Source: Humidesulfovibrio mexicanus
Lineage (GTDB): Bacteria > Desulfobacterota > Desulfovibrionia > Desulfovibrionales > Desulfovibrionaceae
Direction of reading: 5' to 3'
Assembly (NCBI RefSeq): GCF_900188225.1
Contig: NZ_FZOC01000004.1
Coordinates: forward strand, 223,537 to 287,536
Length of the DNA stretch: 64,000 nucleotides
Shown here: in pieces, positions 7,150 to 14,465 of the stretch
Layout of the letters: each line of letters begins with the position of its first letter
Numbering within the stretch: the first letter of the stretch is position 1
Made by a program: the position numbers and the translations under genes
Notes under the pieces: model-generated
The model's database searches: none
What the model was told of the DNA's origin: nothing
What the model saw: only the letters and a program-made list of their open reading frames with translations

Positions 7150-7173
7150 CCCCGGGCCACAGGAGGGGTACAG

Positions 7174-7716
7174 GTGAAAAATCTCGACATCTGCATGAAC
7201 TTCACGCTCGGCCCGAGCATCGAGGGCGGGTTTTCGGACAATCCGAACGATCCGGGTGGGGCAACCAACCACGGCGTGAGCATCCGTGCCCACCGCGAGG
7301 ACATCGGCGACAAGGACCACGACGGCGACATCGACGCCGACGACGTGAAGCTGCTCACCCTCGAAGACGCAAAGGCCATTTTTCAGGCCGACTACTTCGC
7401 CCCCTGCAATGCTGGCCAGCTCCCCGCGCCCCTGGCGCTCATGGTCGTGGACTTCGCTTACAACTCGGGCGTGCGCGTCGCCTGCAAGAAGCTCCAGGAG
7501 CGGCTGGGAGTCACTGCGGACGGCAAGGTCGGCCCGCACACCCTGGCCGTGGGCAACGCGCTTTCTCCCAACATCCTGCGTTCGGTCATCAACGCCTACG
7601 CCGCAGCGAGAATCGACTACCTGGAAGGCCTTTCCGGCTGGCCGATTTTCGGCGGCGGCTGGGAAAGCCGCGTCAAGGCCGTGCGCGAAGCGGCTCTCAA
7701 ACTCGTGGAGGGATAG
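7174..7716 (+). CDS. GH108-type endolysin (N-acetylmuramidase)
   Basis: EGGF (17-20) with DNPNDPGGATNHGVS (22-36) is the signature of glycoside hydrolase family 108 phage lysozymes; Glu17 is the expected catalytic acid. The C-terminal half (ALMVVDFAYNSG, then LGVTADGKVGPHTLA) is the peptidoglycan-binding-type region of the family. An insertion DKDHDGDIDADD (46-57) looks like an EF-hand calcium loop, as in some family members. The length of 180 residues is typical. It has no signal peptide, so release should depend on the downstream holins. Confidence 0.85.
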   Translation: MKNLDICMNFTLGPSIEGGFSDNPNDPGGATNHGVSIRAHREDIGDKDHDGDIDADDVKLLTLEDAKAIFQADYFAPCNAGQLPAPLALMVVDFAYNSGVRVACKKLQERLGVTADGKVGPHTLAVGNALSPNILRSVINAYAAARIDYLEGLSGWPIFGGGWESRVKAVREAALKLVEG

Positions 7717-7717
7717 C

Positions 7718-7810
7718 ATGGGCTGGGTCATCGGAGGTCTCATTGTTTTGGTGGTCGCCGTTGAGGTGATGGTGATGGTCTTTGCGATCATACCAACGGC
7801 CGGAGAGTAG
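7718..7810 (+). CDS. Membrane micro-peptide in the lysis cassette, 30 aa
   Basis: One base after the endolysin stop, ATG 7718 opens 30 codons that are essentially one hydrophobic helix (VIGGLIVLVVAVEVMVMVFA). Only four bases separate it from the holin gene. It could modulate holin timing or be a pinholin-like peptide; no family is recognised. Confidence 0.55.
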   Translation: MGWVIGGLIVLVVAVEVMVMVFAIIPTAGE

Positions 7811-7813
7811 TCC

Positions 7814-8353
7814 ATGGATCCCATCACCATCATCGGCGGGCTCATCGGCGTGGCCCCGACCATCGCCAAGTGGATCGGAGGTGACAAGGCCGAGGAGGTC
7901 GCGAACACTGTGGCCAGCGTGGCTCAGGCCGTCACCGGCAAGGCCGACGCGCAGAGCGCCGTGGATGCCATCAAGGCCGACCCCGCCCTGGCCATGGAGT
8001 TCCAGAAGGCATGGCTAGCCACGGAGCTGGCTCTTGAACAGGAAGAAACCAAGCGCCAGTTGGCCGTGAACGAAACCATGCGCGCCGAGGCGCACAGCGA
8101 GCACTGGCCGCAGTGGAGCTGGCGGCCGTTCTGGGGCTTCACAAGCGCCCTGGCCTTTTTGTTCGTGTCCATCCTGTGCTGCTGGCTTGGCTTCGACGCC
8201 GTGAAGTCCAAGAACATGGCCGCGCTGAACATGATCCCGCAGCTCGTGGCCTCCTTTGGCCTGCTCTTCGGCACCCCGTTGGCCATCCTCGGCGTGGCCA
8301 GCTTCAAGCGAGGCCAGGAGAAGATCGAGAAGCTCAAGACGGGGGCGCAGTAG
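7814..8353 (+). CDS. Holin, 3TMs family
   Basis: The layout matches Holin_3TMs proteins: an N-terminal hydrophobic segment (ITIIGGLIGVAPTIAKWIGG), a long charged middle (ALEQEETKRQLAVNETMRAE), then W-rich WPQWSWRPFWGF leading into two helices (ALAFLFVSILCCWLGF; LVASFGLLFGTPLAILGVASF). It should permit endolysin access to the wall. It sits between the endolysin and a second holin-like gene. Confidence 0.75.
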   Translation: MDPITIIGGLIGVAPTIAKWIGGDKAEEVANTVASVAQAVTGKADAQSAVDAIKADPALAMEFQKAWLATELALEQEETKRQLAVNETMRAEAHSEHWPQWSWRPFWGFTSALAFLFVSILCCWLGFDAVKSKNMAALNMIPQLVASFGLLFGTPLAILGVASFKRGQEKIEKLKTGAQ

Positions 8354-8689
8354 ATGCTCCCGGAGGACGCCGTGAGGGCCACGCGAACCATGGGTGAGTA
8401 CGCCTCATTGATCGCAGGGCTCATGCCCGTGGCAATTCTCGCCGCCCTCGGGGCCGTCGTGCGGTCGATCCAAGCCAGGCGCTGCGGTCTCAAGGCCGTT
8501 GGCGTCGCAGCCGCAGGCGGTGGATTCGTCGGGGTTCTCGTCGGACTCCTCCTGGACCAGACAGACCTCCCGATGGGCGTCAAGGCGTTCCTTGTTGGGT
8601 CGGGCGGATACGCCTCCGGCGAGCTGCTGAAGATATTCATGGTGCGGGCCTGCCGCTGGGCTGAACGCGCCGTTCCCGGGGGCAAGTAG
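8354..8689 (+). CDS. Second holin-like membrane protein (LydA/phage_holin_3-like)
   Basis: Three hydrophobic segments are visible (LIAGLMPVAILAALGAVV; AVGVAAAGGGFVGVLVGLLL; VKAFLVGSGGYASGELLKIF). The small arginine-rich loop SIQARRC and the GGYASGELL region resemble LydA-type phage holins. It begins at the codon after the upstream stop; the real start may be the second ATG (MGEYASL). A holin or antiholin role is likely from position. Confidence 0.6.
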   Translation: MLPEDAVRATRTMGEYASLIAGLMPVAILAALGAVVRSIQARRCGLKAVGVAAAGGGFVGVLVGLLLDQTDLPMGVKAFLVGSGGYASGELLKIFMVRACRWAERAVPGGK

Positions 8690-8864
8690 CCCCCCATATT
8701 TTTCGCAAGACGAAACCCTGCGGCCCCATGACCACCGGGGGCCGATTGCCCAGCACCGCTGGGGTAACGGATAAACGAGCGCCGGGATTCAGATCACGCC
8801 AGCCACGTCTGGCCAGAGCGCAAGCCGACCACGGGCAGCGCCGCCCCAAGGGGAGGATCGAACG

Positions 8865-8972
8865 GTGGGAGACACGCGGCAGGCTCGATATATCGCGGGG
8901 CATAAAACGCATGGCGGTTGCCTCATAAATTCAAGGCCTTGGTGGTCGAGTGTGTCGAGGAAACGGGGCTGA
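8865..8972 (+). CDS. Possible micro-protein, 35 aa (GTG start)
   Basis: GGGGAGGAT precedes GTG 8865, which opens MGDTRQARYIAGHKTHGG... to TGA 8970-8972. The next ATG abuts the stop directly. The composition is basic. Support is limited to the ribosome site and spacing. Confidence 0.25.
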   Translation: MGDTRQARYIAGHKTHGGCLINSRPWWSSVSRKRG

Positions 8973-9044
8973 ATGGAAAGGCGCCACCGCACACACTTTG
9001 GACGCCATAAAGGCGAAGAAGACGCTGAAACCTCCAGCCCGTAA
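8973..9044 (+). CDS. Possible micro-protein, 23 aa
   Basis: ATG 8973 immediately follows the TGA of the preceding micro-ORF and encodes MERRHRTHFGRHKGEEDAET... A re-initiating small peptide is possible; it may equally be chance. Confidence 0.2.
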   Translation: MERRHRTHFGRHKGEEDAETSSP

Positions 9045-9093
9045 TCCGTCGTTGCGGCGGGAGAGGGGCTGGAGACAAACCACGGAGGCCAGT

Positions 9094-9243
9094 ATGGCTT
9101 ATCTCCAGGACCGGGCTCACACCGGCATGAAGCAGGGCATCGGGCGCGGCGCTTCCAATTACGGTGGCATCGGGCGTTCGACGAAAAGCGGCAAGGTGCC
9201 CAAGTACCTGATGAATACCCGTGACCACGGCAGCGACTCCTAG
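9094..9243 (+). CDS. Gly-rich small protein, 49 aa
   Basis: GGAGG lies five bases before ATG 9094. The protein (MAYLQDRAHTGMKQGIGRGA, then SNYGGIGRSTKSGK) is glycine- and basic-rich with no recognised family. It is the last gene before the strong terminator at 9264, so it belongs to the late lysis unit. Confidence 0.55.
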   Translation: MAYLQDRAHTGMKQGIGRGASNYGGIGRSTKSGKVPKYLMNTRDHGSDS

Positions 9244-9263
9244 CCGCGAGGCGTGGAGGAGCT

Positions 9264-9306
9264 ACGCGGGGGGAAAGGGGTATGCTTCCCCCCGCGTTTC
9301 ATTTTT
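9264..9306 (+). terminator. Strong terminator closing the lysis unit
   Basis: A 12-base perfect stem (ACGCGGGGGGAA with TTCCCCCCGCGT) is followed by TTCATTTTT. It lies between the convergent lysis unit and the leftward PP-loop cassette. Confidence 0.85.
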
Positions 9307-10102
9307 AGGACTTGGGATACGGGTACTGAACCAGCGCACAGAGCTTTGTGTCTTCCTTGGCCGGCTGCGCACGGTACTTGAATGTGAATGGAGGCAAAGT
9401 GATCCCCAGCCGTGCGGCGAGATCGTCGCCCCACATATACCGCTTCTCGTTGATAGGGACGCCGAGCGTGCGCAGGAATCTGTCGGCGCACTCCTGGCTC
9501 CTGAAGCACACGGAGGACCAGAACCCCATGTCTCCGGTCCACTCGATGTACTTGGCCACATTCTTCTCTTCGGACCTGATATTCTGGAGCGCTTCGCCCA
9601 CTTCCGCCTTGACCTCTTCGACCGCGGCCAGCTTTCCCGCCTTGAAGCCCTTCGCGGCGGCAAACTTCCCGGACGCTCCGGCGGACGGTTCTTTGTGCGC
9701 GGTAAATTTCGGCGGGCTCCATGGTGTATCGCGCTCAAGCTCGATTCCCAAAACCGCCGCGACCACATGGCCATCAAGGTACTTGTCACCATGGGCGGCA
9801 AGCCCCAGGTCGGCGAGTAACTTGTCGCGCCACTCGCGCCCATTGAAGGCGATGACGAATCCGAAGGGGTACAGCACGTCGCGCACGGGAGGAACCCGTG
9901 GGTTCTTTGTCGCATCAAGCAGAACTCGCCGCACGATCTTATGCAGCATGGCGCAGTCGTGTTCTGGTTCGCCGTTGAAGGGATTTTCCTCATCGGCGAT
10001 CACGTCGATGGGGTTGGGCATGGGCTTTTCTCGGCCACGGCTGAACGAACCGCCTCCAGAGACCTTGCCTCGGCTAAACGAAGTTGCCAGTTTCTTTGCC
10101 AT
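9305..10102 (-). CDS. Partner protein of PP-loop cassette, unknown, 265 aa
   Basis: ATG 10102 (MAKKLATSFSRGK) lies inside the end of the upstream PP-loop gene, a 29-base overlap implying coupled expression. The first 25 residues hold two SFSRG-K/R copies separated by glycines. The middle (FGFVIAFNGREWRDKLLADLGL) and the C-terminal half (FWSSVCFRSQECADRFLRTLGV, then MWGDDLAARLGI) look like two compact folded domains joined by an Ala/Lys-rich helix near 150-180. No family or catalytic motif is recognised. It always seems meant to act with the PAPS-reductase-like protein; a DNA-binding or substrate role is a guess. Confidence 0.6.
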   Translation of the reverse strand: MAKKLATSFSRGKVSGGGSFSRGREKPMPNPIDVIADEENPFNGEPEHDCAMLHKIVRRVLLDATKNPRVPPVRDVLYPFGFVIAFNGREWRDKLLADLGLAAHGDKYLDGHVVAAVLGIELERDTPWSPPKFTAHKEPSAGASGKFAAAKGFKAGKLAAVEEVKAEVGEALQNIRSEEKNVAKYIEWTGDMGFWSSVCFRSQECADRFLRTLGVPINEKRYMWGDDLAARLGITLPPFTFKYRAQPAKEDTKLCALVQYPYPKS

Positions 10103-10778
10103 ATCGGAACAACTCCAAGTCGGCCAGGGGGTAGTATTCCAGGACGCGCTGGTAATCCCTGGGAAAGTGTTTTTTGAGGCCAAGCAGGAACAGAAGATAA
10201 ATGCCGTCGAATGTGCGGCCCCAAATTTTGTAATCCACGGGCAAGACGATGTTGTTGCGGGTCAGCTCGGAGACGAGCCGGTCCTTGTTCCAGTCCCACA
10301 CGGGGTAGAACTTGCGCAGATTCTCGGTCACAGGGCCATGGGATTTGAAGGCCAGGGCGCGACGCGCAGAGTCCGCAGCGCGAACGCCAAGCGCCGTATA
10401 GGTGCCCTCATCGATCCCAAAACAGCGCGCTGCGGTTCTTTGGACCTCAGTCCAGTCGAAGGTTTCCAGATTGCAGGCGCACAGCGTCTCAACCCTTTCA
10501 GGCGGTTGGAACACAAGACCCTTGGGGGACAAGCGGGAGTGCGCTGCCGGGGACGGCAGACGGACAATGCGCTTCCCAATGACCCTCTCGCAATACTCCA
10601 GGTACTCGTCCACGAACTCAAGCCCCTCTATCCCGTAGTAATAGAACGGGCAGACGTCGAACTTGTCCCGGATGGCCAGCCATGCTGCCCATGCGTCCTT
10701 CCCGCGCGAGAAGGACAGCAGAACCTTTCCGTCGGGCGATTTTGCCCTGACCCTCTTCACAATTTCGCTGAGTTCCAT
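10074..10778 (-). CDS. PP-loop ATPase, PAPS-reductase-like
   Basis: From ATG 10778 the protein runs MELSEIVKRVRAKSPDGK and then LLSFSRGKDAWAAWLAIRD, a PP-loop (SxGKDx) of the adenylating N-type ATPase/PAPS-reductase superfamily, with Ala in the usual Ser position. Residues about 95-115 hold ETLCACNLETFDWTEVQ with a Cys pair. The C-terminal half (FYPVWDWNKDRLVSELTRNNI, IWGRTFDGIYLLFLLG) matches the WN..DV..Y....LP layout of phage PAPS-reductase-like proteins. True sulfate reduction is unlikely here; adenylation-based modification of a nucleic acid or small molecule is more plausible. It has its own leftward promoter. Confidence 0.7.
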   Translation of the reverse strand: MELSEIVKRVRAKSPDGKVLLSFSRGKDAWAAWLAIRDKFDVCPFYYYGIEGLEFVDEYLEYCERVIGKRIVRLPSPAAHSRLSPKGLVFQPPERVETLCACNLETFDWTEVQRTAARCFGIDEGTYTALGVRAADSARRALAFKSHGPVTENLRKFYPVWDWNKDRLVSELTRNNIVLPVDYKIWGRTFDGIYLLFLLGLKKHFPRDYQRVLEYYPLADLELFRYGKETGNFV

Positions 10779-10793
10779 TTTCTTCCCTCCTTC

Positions 10794-10823
10794 AAACACA
10801 CCAACACACCAACACACCAACAC
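10794..10823. repeat. Short tandem repeat AACACACC, about 3.5 units
   Basis: Eight-base units AACACACC repeat head to tail between the PP-loop gene start and the promoter element at 10821. They would lie downstream of the leftward -35 element, where they could bind a regulator or simply be slippage-prone sequence. Confidence 0.7.
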
Positions 10824-10837
10824 AATAAAGTCAACAA
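10821..10837 (-). promoter_or_regulatory. Conserved promoter-like element, copy A
   Basis: On the minus strand it reads TTGTTGACTTTATTGTG. It aligns with four further copies in front of the cargo sub-operons (21934, 30791, 32948, 35101) and includes a TTGACT-type -35. It should drive the PP-loop cassette leftwards. Confidence 0.55.
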
Positions 10838-10900
10838 AAAGCAACAAACTGGACGTACATTCTACGTCAAGAACAAATAATTGACTATGAGGAATGACAA

Positions 10901-11389
10901 ATGGCAGCAAAGAGCAAAGTAAAGACAGACTCCGGGGAGGCGAAGAAGCCCGCAAAGAAAAAAAGAAAGAATAGACCAGGTGGACCTGGAAGGCCGAAAT
11001 ATACCATCAAGCAAGTGAAGCAGGCGATAAATGGGACAGGCGGGATTAAAGTAGAGATTTGCGAACGTCTCAAATGCAGCAGAACAACACTTGATGCGTA
11101 CATCGCAAAGCACCCAGAGATCGCGGAGTACTACAAGGAGGAGTGCGAGTCTGTTCTGGACATGGCTGAGTCCCGCCTGTTCTCCAACATTGACCGCGGG
11201 GAGCTTGGCGCGCTCATGTACTACCTGAACAACAAAGGCAAGGAGCGCGGCTACAATAGGCCCCAGCGGGGCGATGCCGCAGATGCCCAACAGCGCCCGG
11301 TCGTCCTCTCTCTGAATTTCGGCCCGAAGCCTGGCCAGGATGACCGGCCCGCAGGCCAACCCGTGGGCGGAGGTGCCGATGGCCAGTAG
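10901..11389 (+). CDS. Terminase small subunit
   Basis: A lysine-rich N-terminus with RPGGPGRPK is followed by a helix-turn-helix (IKVEICERLKCSRTTLDAYI, residues about 50-69) and a helical oligomerisation region (CESVLDMAESRLFSNIDRGE, then MYYLNNKGKERGY). This is the layout of TerS proteins that recognise the packaging site. It directly precedes TerL and overlaps it by 11 bases. Confidence 0.8.
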   Translation: MAAKSKVKTDSGEAKKPAKKKRKNRPGGPGRPKYTIKQVKQAINGTGGIKVEICERLKCSRTTLDAYIAKHPEIAEYYKEECESVLDMAESRLFSNIDRGELGALMYYLNNKGKERGYNRPQRGDAADAQQRPVVLSLNFGPKPGQDDRPAGQPVGGGADGQ

Positions 11390-12803
11390 CGAGAGCTACG
11401 AGCTCGAAATGCCCGCCTACCAAGCGGAGCCCACGGCCCAGAAGTTTCATGCAGACCCGGCCTTTTTCCGGGGAATCCGCGGCCCGCTAGGAAGCGGCAA
11501 GTCTGTGGCGTGCTGTGCAGAAGTCATGGGCAAGGCGCTTACAGCCAGGCCATACAAGGGCGTGAGGCGGTCGAAGTGGGCGATCATCCGCAACACTTAC
11601 GGCGAACTGCGCACCACGACCATCAAGACTTGGCTGGACTGGTTCGGTCCCGTGACCCGCATCAACTACGGGCACCCGATCATCGCCACCATCGTGCTCC
11701 CGCCGCTCCCGGACGGAACGCGGGTTGAGTGCCAGATTGTCTTCCTTGCATTGGACCGCGATGCGGACGTGCGCAAGCTCAAGTCCCTGGAGCTGACGGG
11801 CGTCTGGCTGAACGAGGCAAGCGAAATCGGCTTCAGCGTGCTCGAAATGGCTACCGGCCGCGTGAACCGCTATCCGGGCATGATGCTGGGCGGCTTTGAT
11901 TGGTCGGGGATCATCGCCGACACCAACTCCTGCGATGTGTCCAACTGGTGGTATCGCCTGGCTGAGGAAGAGAGGCCTGAGAACTACAGCTTCTATTCGC
12001 AGCCTCCGGCGCTACTCACCGTCAAAGGCCCCGATGGCATCCAGTACGTGCCGAACCCAGCGGCCGAGAACATCGACAACCACGTCACGGGCTTCAACTA
12101 CTACCTGCTCCAGCTCTTCGGAAAGCCCAAGGAATGGGTGAAGGTCTTCATCCTGAACCAGTACGGCAGCGCCGACGCCAGCAACGTCGTGTACGGCGAC
12201 TACGATGAGCGCAACCACTGCGCGGTCGAGGCCGACAAGAACTTGGGGCACCTGATCTGGACCCACGACTTCAACTTCACCCCCCTGTCCAGCATCGTCA
12301 TGCAGCGCGACAGCTCCAACAACGTGTACTGCGTGGATGAGATCGTCCTGGGCAGCGCCGTGGCCAAACAGACGGCAGCGGAATTCTGCGAACGCTACAA
12401 GGACTACAAGGGCTGCCTGGTGAAGGTCTACGGCGATGCCAGCGGCCACGCGGGCGAGAAGCACGGACATGCCTCGGACTTCATCACCATCGAGCGCATC
12501 CTGCGCTCCGAAGGCTTTCGGGTGGAGATGAAGGTGCCGCGCTCCAACCCGTCCATTAAGGACGGCCAGGAGAGCCTGCGCGCCCGCATTTGCGACGCCA
12601 CGGAACACCGGGCCTTTTTCGTGAACCCACGCAGATGCCCCACGCTCGACAAGGGCCTCCAGGCGCTCAAGCTCAAGCAGGGCTCGACCTTCCAGGAAGA
12701 AGACGCCGACTACCAGCACATCACAACCGCGGCGCGCTATTTCACCGCCGTGGAATTCCCGATTCAACATCGCGTTGCCCTCGGCTTCGGCCTCCAGGGC
12801 TAA
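11379..12803 (+). CDS. Terminase large subunit
   Basis: Start 11379 (MASSESYELEMP) is chosen because GGAGGTG lies just upstream; an earlier ATG at 11340 exists. Walker A is GPLGSGKS (35-42) and Walker B is GVWLNEAS (about 141-148). The nuclease half begins near residue 295 with HDFNFTPLS and contains VYGDASGHAG, as in TerL nucleases of the RNase H fold. It is the packaging motor that cuts and translocates DNA through the portal encoded next. Confidence 0.9.
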   Translation: MASSESYELEMPAYQAEPTAQKFHADPAFFRGIRGPLGSGKSVACCAEVMGKALTARPYKGVRRSKWAIIRNTYGELRTTTIKTWLDWFGPVTRINYGHPIIATIVLPPLPDGTRVECQIVFLALDRDADVRKLKSLELTGVWLNEASEIGFSVLEMATGRVNRYPGMMLGGFDWSGIIADTNSCDVSNWWYRLAEEERPENYSFYSQPPALLTVKGPDGIQYVPNPAAENIDNHVTGFNYYLLQLFGKPKEWVKVFILNQYGSADASNVVYGDYDERNHCAVEADKNLGHLIWTHDFNFTPLSSIVMQRDSSNNVYCVDEIVLGSAVAKQTAAEFCERYKDYKGCLVKVYGDASGHAGEKHGHASDFITIERILRSEGFRVEMKVPRSNPSIKDGQESLRARICDATEHRAFFVNPRRCPTLDKGLQALKLKQGSTFQEEDADYQHITTAARYFTAVEFPIQHRVALGFGLQG

Positions 12804-12812
12804 GGAGGGTCC

Positions 12813-14294
12813 ATGGCGAAGAAACTCAAGTCCGTACCGGCCCCGGCAGGCTTCACCCCCAACGAAAACCAGCACCTGGACTTCTTCGGGAGCAGCACGC
12901 GCCGGGTGCTCTGGTCGAACCTGTACGAGGGCGGCGCACGCATCGAGGACAACGGGCAGTACCTGCTGCGCCACCCGTTCGAAACCCAAAAACAATTCGA
13001 CATCCGCAAAGATCGTGCGACGTACAGGAATTTCGCTGCGCCCATCGTGGACACATTCGCGGCCGCGATCTGCGAAGGGCGCCCGCCGCGCGTACTGCCC
13101 AACGCCATTGAGCCCATGCTCACCGACGTTGACCGCCAGGGCAACAGCGCAGACAGCTATTTTCAGGACAACACCCGCATAACAGGAGCGGCCGGCGTCA
13201 ACTTCATCCTGGTGGACATGGAGCCGGGGACCGGCGGGAGCGTTGAGGCCGACAAGCAGGTGGGGCGGCGCATGGTGCCCTACTTTGTCCAAGTCGCGGC
13301 CGAGAACCTGCTTGATTGGAGCATTGGCGCAGACGGAGAGCTTGATTGGGTAGTGGTGCGCGAAGTCGTTGAGGCCCGGCGCGAGCCTTTTCAGGCTTGC
13401 AGCACGAAGGTGCGCCTGACGCTCTGGACGCGCACAGGTTGGCAGCGCTGGGAGCGCGTTGAGGGCGGAAACAAAGGAAACTCCAGCTTCAAGCCCCTCA
13501 ATAGCGGGACTCACAATCTGGGCCGTGTTCCCATCGTGCCTTTCTATTTCGAGTTCGAACGCCCGATGGTCGGCAATTCCGCTCTGGACGACGTGGCCAC
13601 GCTGATCTTGCGCATCTACCGCCGGGATTCTGAGCTGGACAAGCTCCTGTTTGACTGTGCCGTGCCTCTTCTCCATGCCCGGGGTGTGACCCAGGAGGAG
13701 ATCACCGAGTTCGTCCGCGCCAGCAGCAACGCGTTCTGTACCAACGACGAAACGTCGGCTTTGACCTACGTGGAGCCCGCAGGGGGCTCCTTCGAGGCCC
13801 TGTCGGCGGCAATCACCCGCGATGAGGCCAGTGTGCGCGAGATTGCCATGCGCCAAATCAGGCCGGACAGCGGCGTCGCCGTCAGCGCCGATGGCAAGAA
13901 GATCGACAAGAGTCAGCTCGACAGCCAGCTCACGAAGTTCGCTCAGCTCTGCCGGGCGTCGGAAGAGAGCTGCTGGAGGCTGGCGGCGAAATGGCTCGGC
14001 CTGTCGGACAGCGGCATCGAGGCCAAGTACAACGAAGACTTCAGCGTGGACGAAGTGAACGTCGTCCTGATTTCCGCGCTGTCCACCCTGCAAAGCAACC
14101 GCGTCATCAGCCGCAAGACGCTTCTGGAGGTCGAGGCGGTCAAGAAGGCGCTGCCCGAGAATTTCGACCCCGTGGAAGACCGGAGAGAGATTGAGGAGGA
14201 CATGCGCCTGGGCGGCGCTATGAACGCCGGGAGGGGCCTGGGAGGGATTCTGAACCCTGGGCAGAATCCGAAGCCTGGTGGCCAGGCCCAATAG
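12813..14294 (+). CDS. Portal protein (DUF4055 type)
   Basis: At 493 residues, and starting nine bases after TerL, it has the DUF4055 portal pattern: TYRNFAAPIVDTFAAAICEG near 70-90, VAAENLLDWSIG near 160, and the long stem and wing helices (LDDVATLILRIYRRDSELDK; EIAMRQIRPDSGVAVSADGK). The C-terminus is Gly/Pro-rich. It should form the dodecameric DNA gate of the head. Confidence 0.85.
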   Translation: MAKKLKSVPAPAGFTPNENQHLDFFGSSTRRVLWSNLYEGGARIEDNGQYLLRHPFETQKQFDIRKDRATYRNFAAPIVDTFAAAICEGRPPRVLPNAIEPMLTDVDRQGNSADSYFQDNTRITGAAGVNFILVDMEPGTGGSVEADKQVGRRMVPYFVQVAAENLLDWSIGADGELDWVVVREVVEARREPFQACSTKVRLTLWTRTGWQRWERVEGGNKGNSSFKPLNSGTHNLGRVPIVPFYFEFERPMVGNSALDDVATLILRIYRRDSELDKLLFDCAVPLLHARGVTQEEITEFVRASSNAFCTNDETSALTYVEPAGGSFEALSAAITRDEASVREIAMRQIRPDSGVAVSADGKKIDKSQLDSQLTKFAQLCRASEESCWRLAAKWLGLSDSGIEAKYNEDFSVDEVNVVLISALSTLQSNRVISRKTLLEVEAVKKALPENFDPVEDRREIEEDMRLGGAMNAGRGLGGILNPGQNPKPGGQAQ

Positions 14295-14448
14295 GCGTAG
14301 GGTTGGGCAGAAGAGGCACGGCGGATCCGCAGGCCCTGGCCAACTCCTGGGCGATCATGGCCTGGCGGCGCGGTGTCATGGGTATTTCGAGCACGCCGGT
14401 TTCGTTGAACTTGCGCCAGCGGCGTAGCGTGTCCAGACGTTTTGACAT
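14218..14448 (-). CDS. Possible minus-strand gene across the portal/MuF junction, 76 aa
   Basis: The 170-base gap between portal and MuF is open on the minus strand and reads MSKRLDTLRRWRKFNETGVLE, then IPMTPRRQAMIAQELARACG, which is protein-like. Its last 25 codons lie antisense to the portal end. The ribosome site is poor. It may be a tiny accessory gene inserted in the head module. Confidence 0.45.
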   Translation of the reverse strand: MSKRLDTLRRWRKFNETGVLEIPMTPRRQAMIAQELARACGSAVPLLPNPTPIGPGHQASDSAQGSESLPGPSRRS

Positions 14449-14465
14449 CCGAGGACGGTAGCAGC

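Larger units (their letters stand above)
8690..9093. other. 404-base interval with hairpins and two doubtful micro-ORFs
   Basis: No ordinary gene is evident. On the plus strand three small inverted repeats follow one another: GGCCCC/GGGGCC near 8722-8743, CCCAGC/GCTGGG near 8749-8763, and a CCAG/CTGG stem near 8801-8815. Two tiny frames with possible ribosome sites follow (8865-8972 and 8973-9044). The interval may be a structured leader for the 49-aa gene. Confidence 0.35.

Noticed and set aside
8700-8830. tRNA-like sequence (GGGATTCAGATC segment)
   Set aside because: The apparent T-loop has no matching stems and no acceptor arm can be formed.
9221-9820. Plus-strand frame opposite the 265-aa partner gene
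   Set aside because: Lies beyond the strong 9264-9306 terminator and antisense to a better supported gene coupled to the PP-loop protein.
12012-14291. 759-codon open frame on the minus strand
   Set aside because: Antisense to TerL and portal, which are certain. The frame follows third-position GC and shows no recognisable domain.
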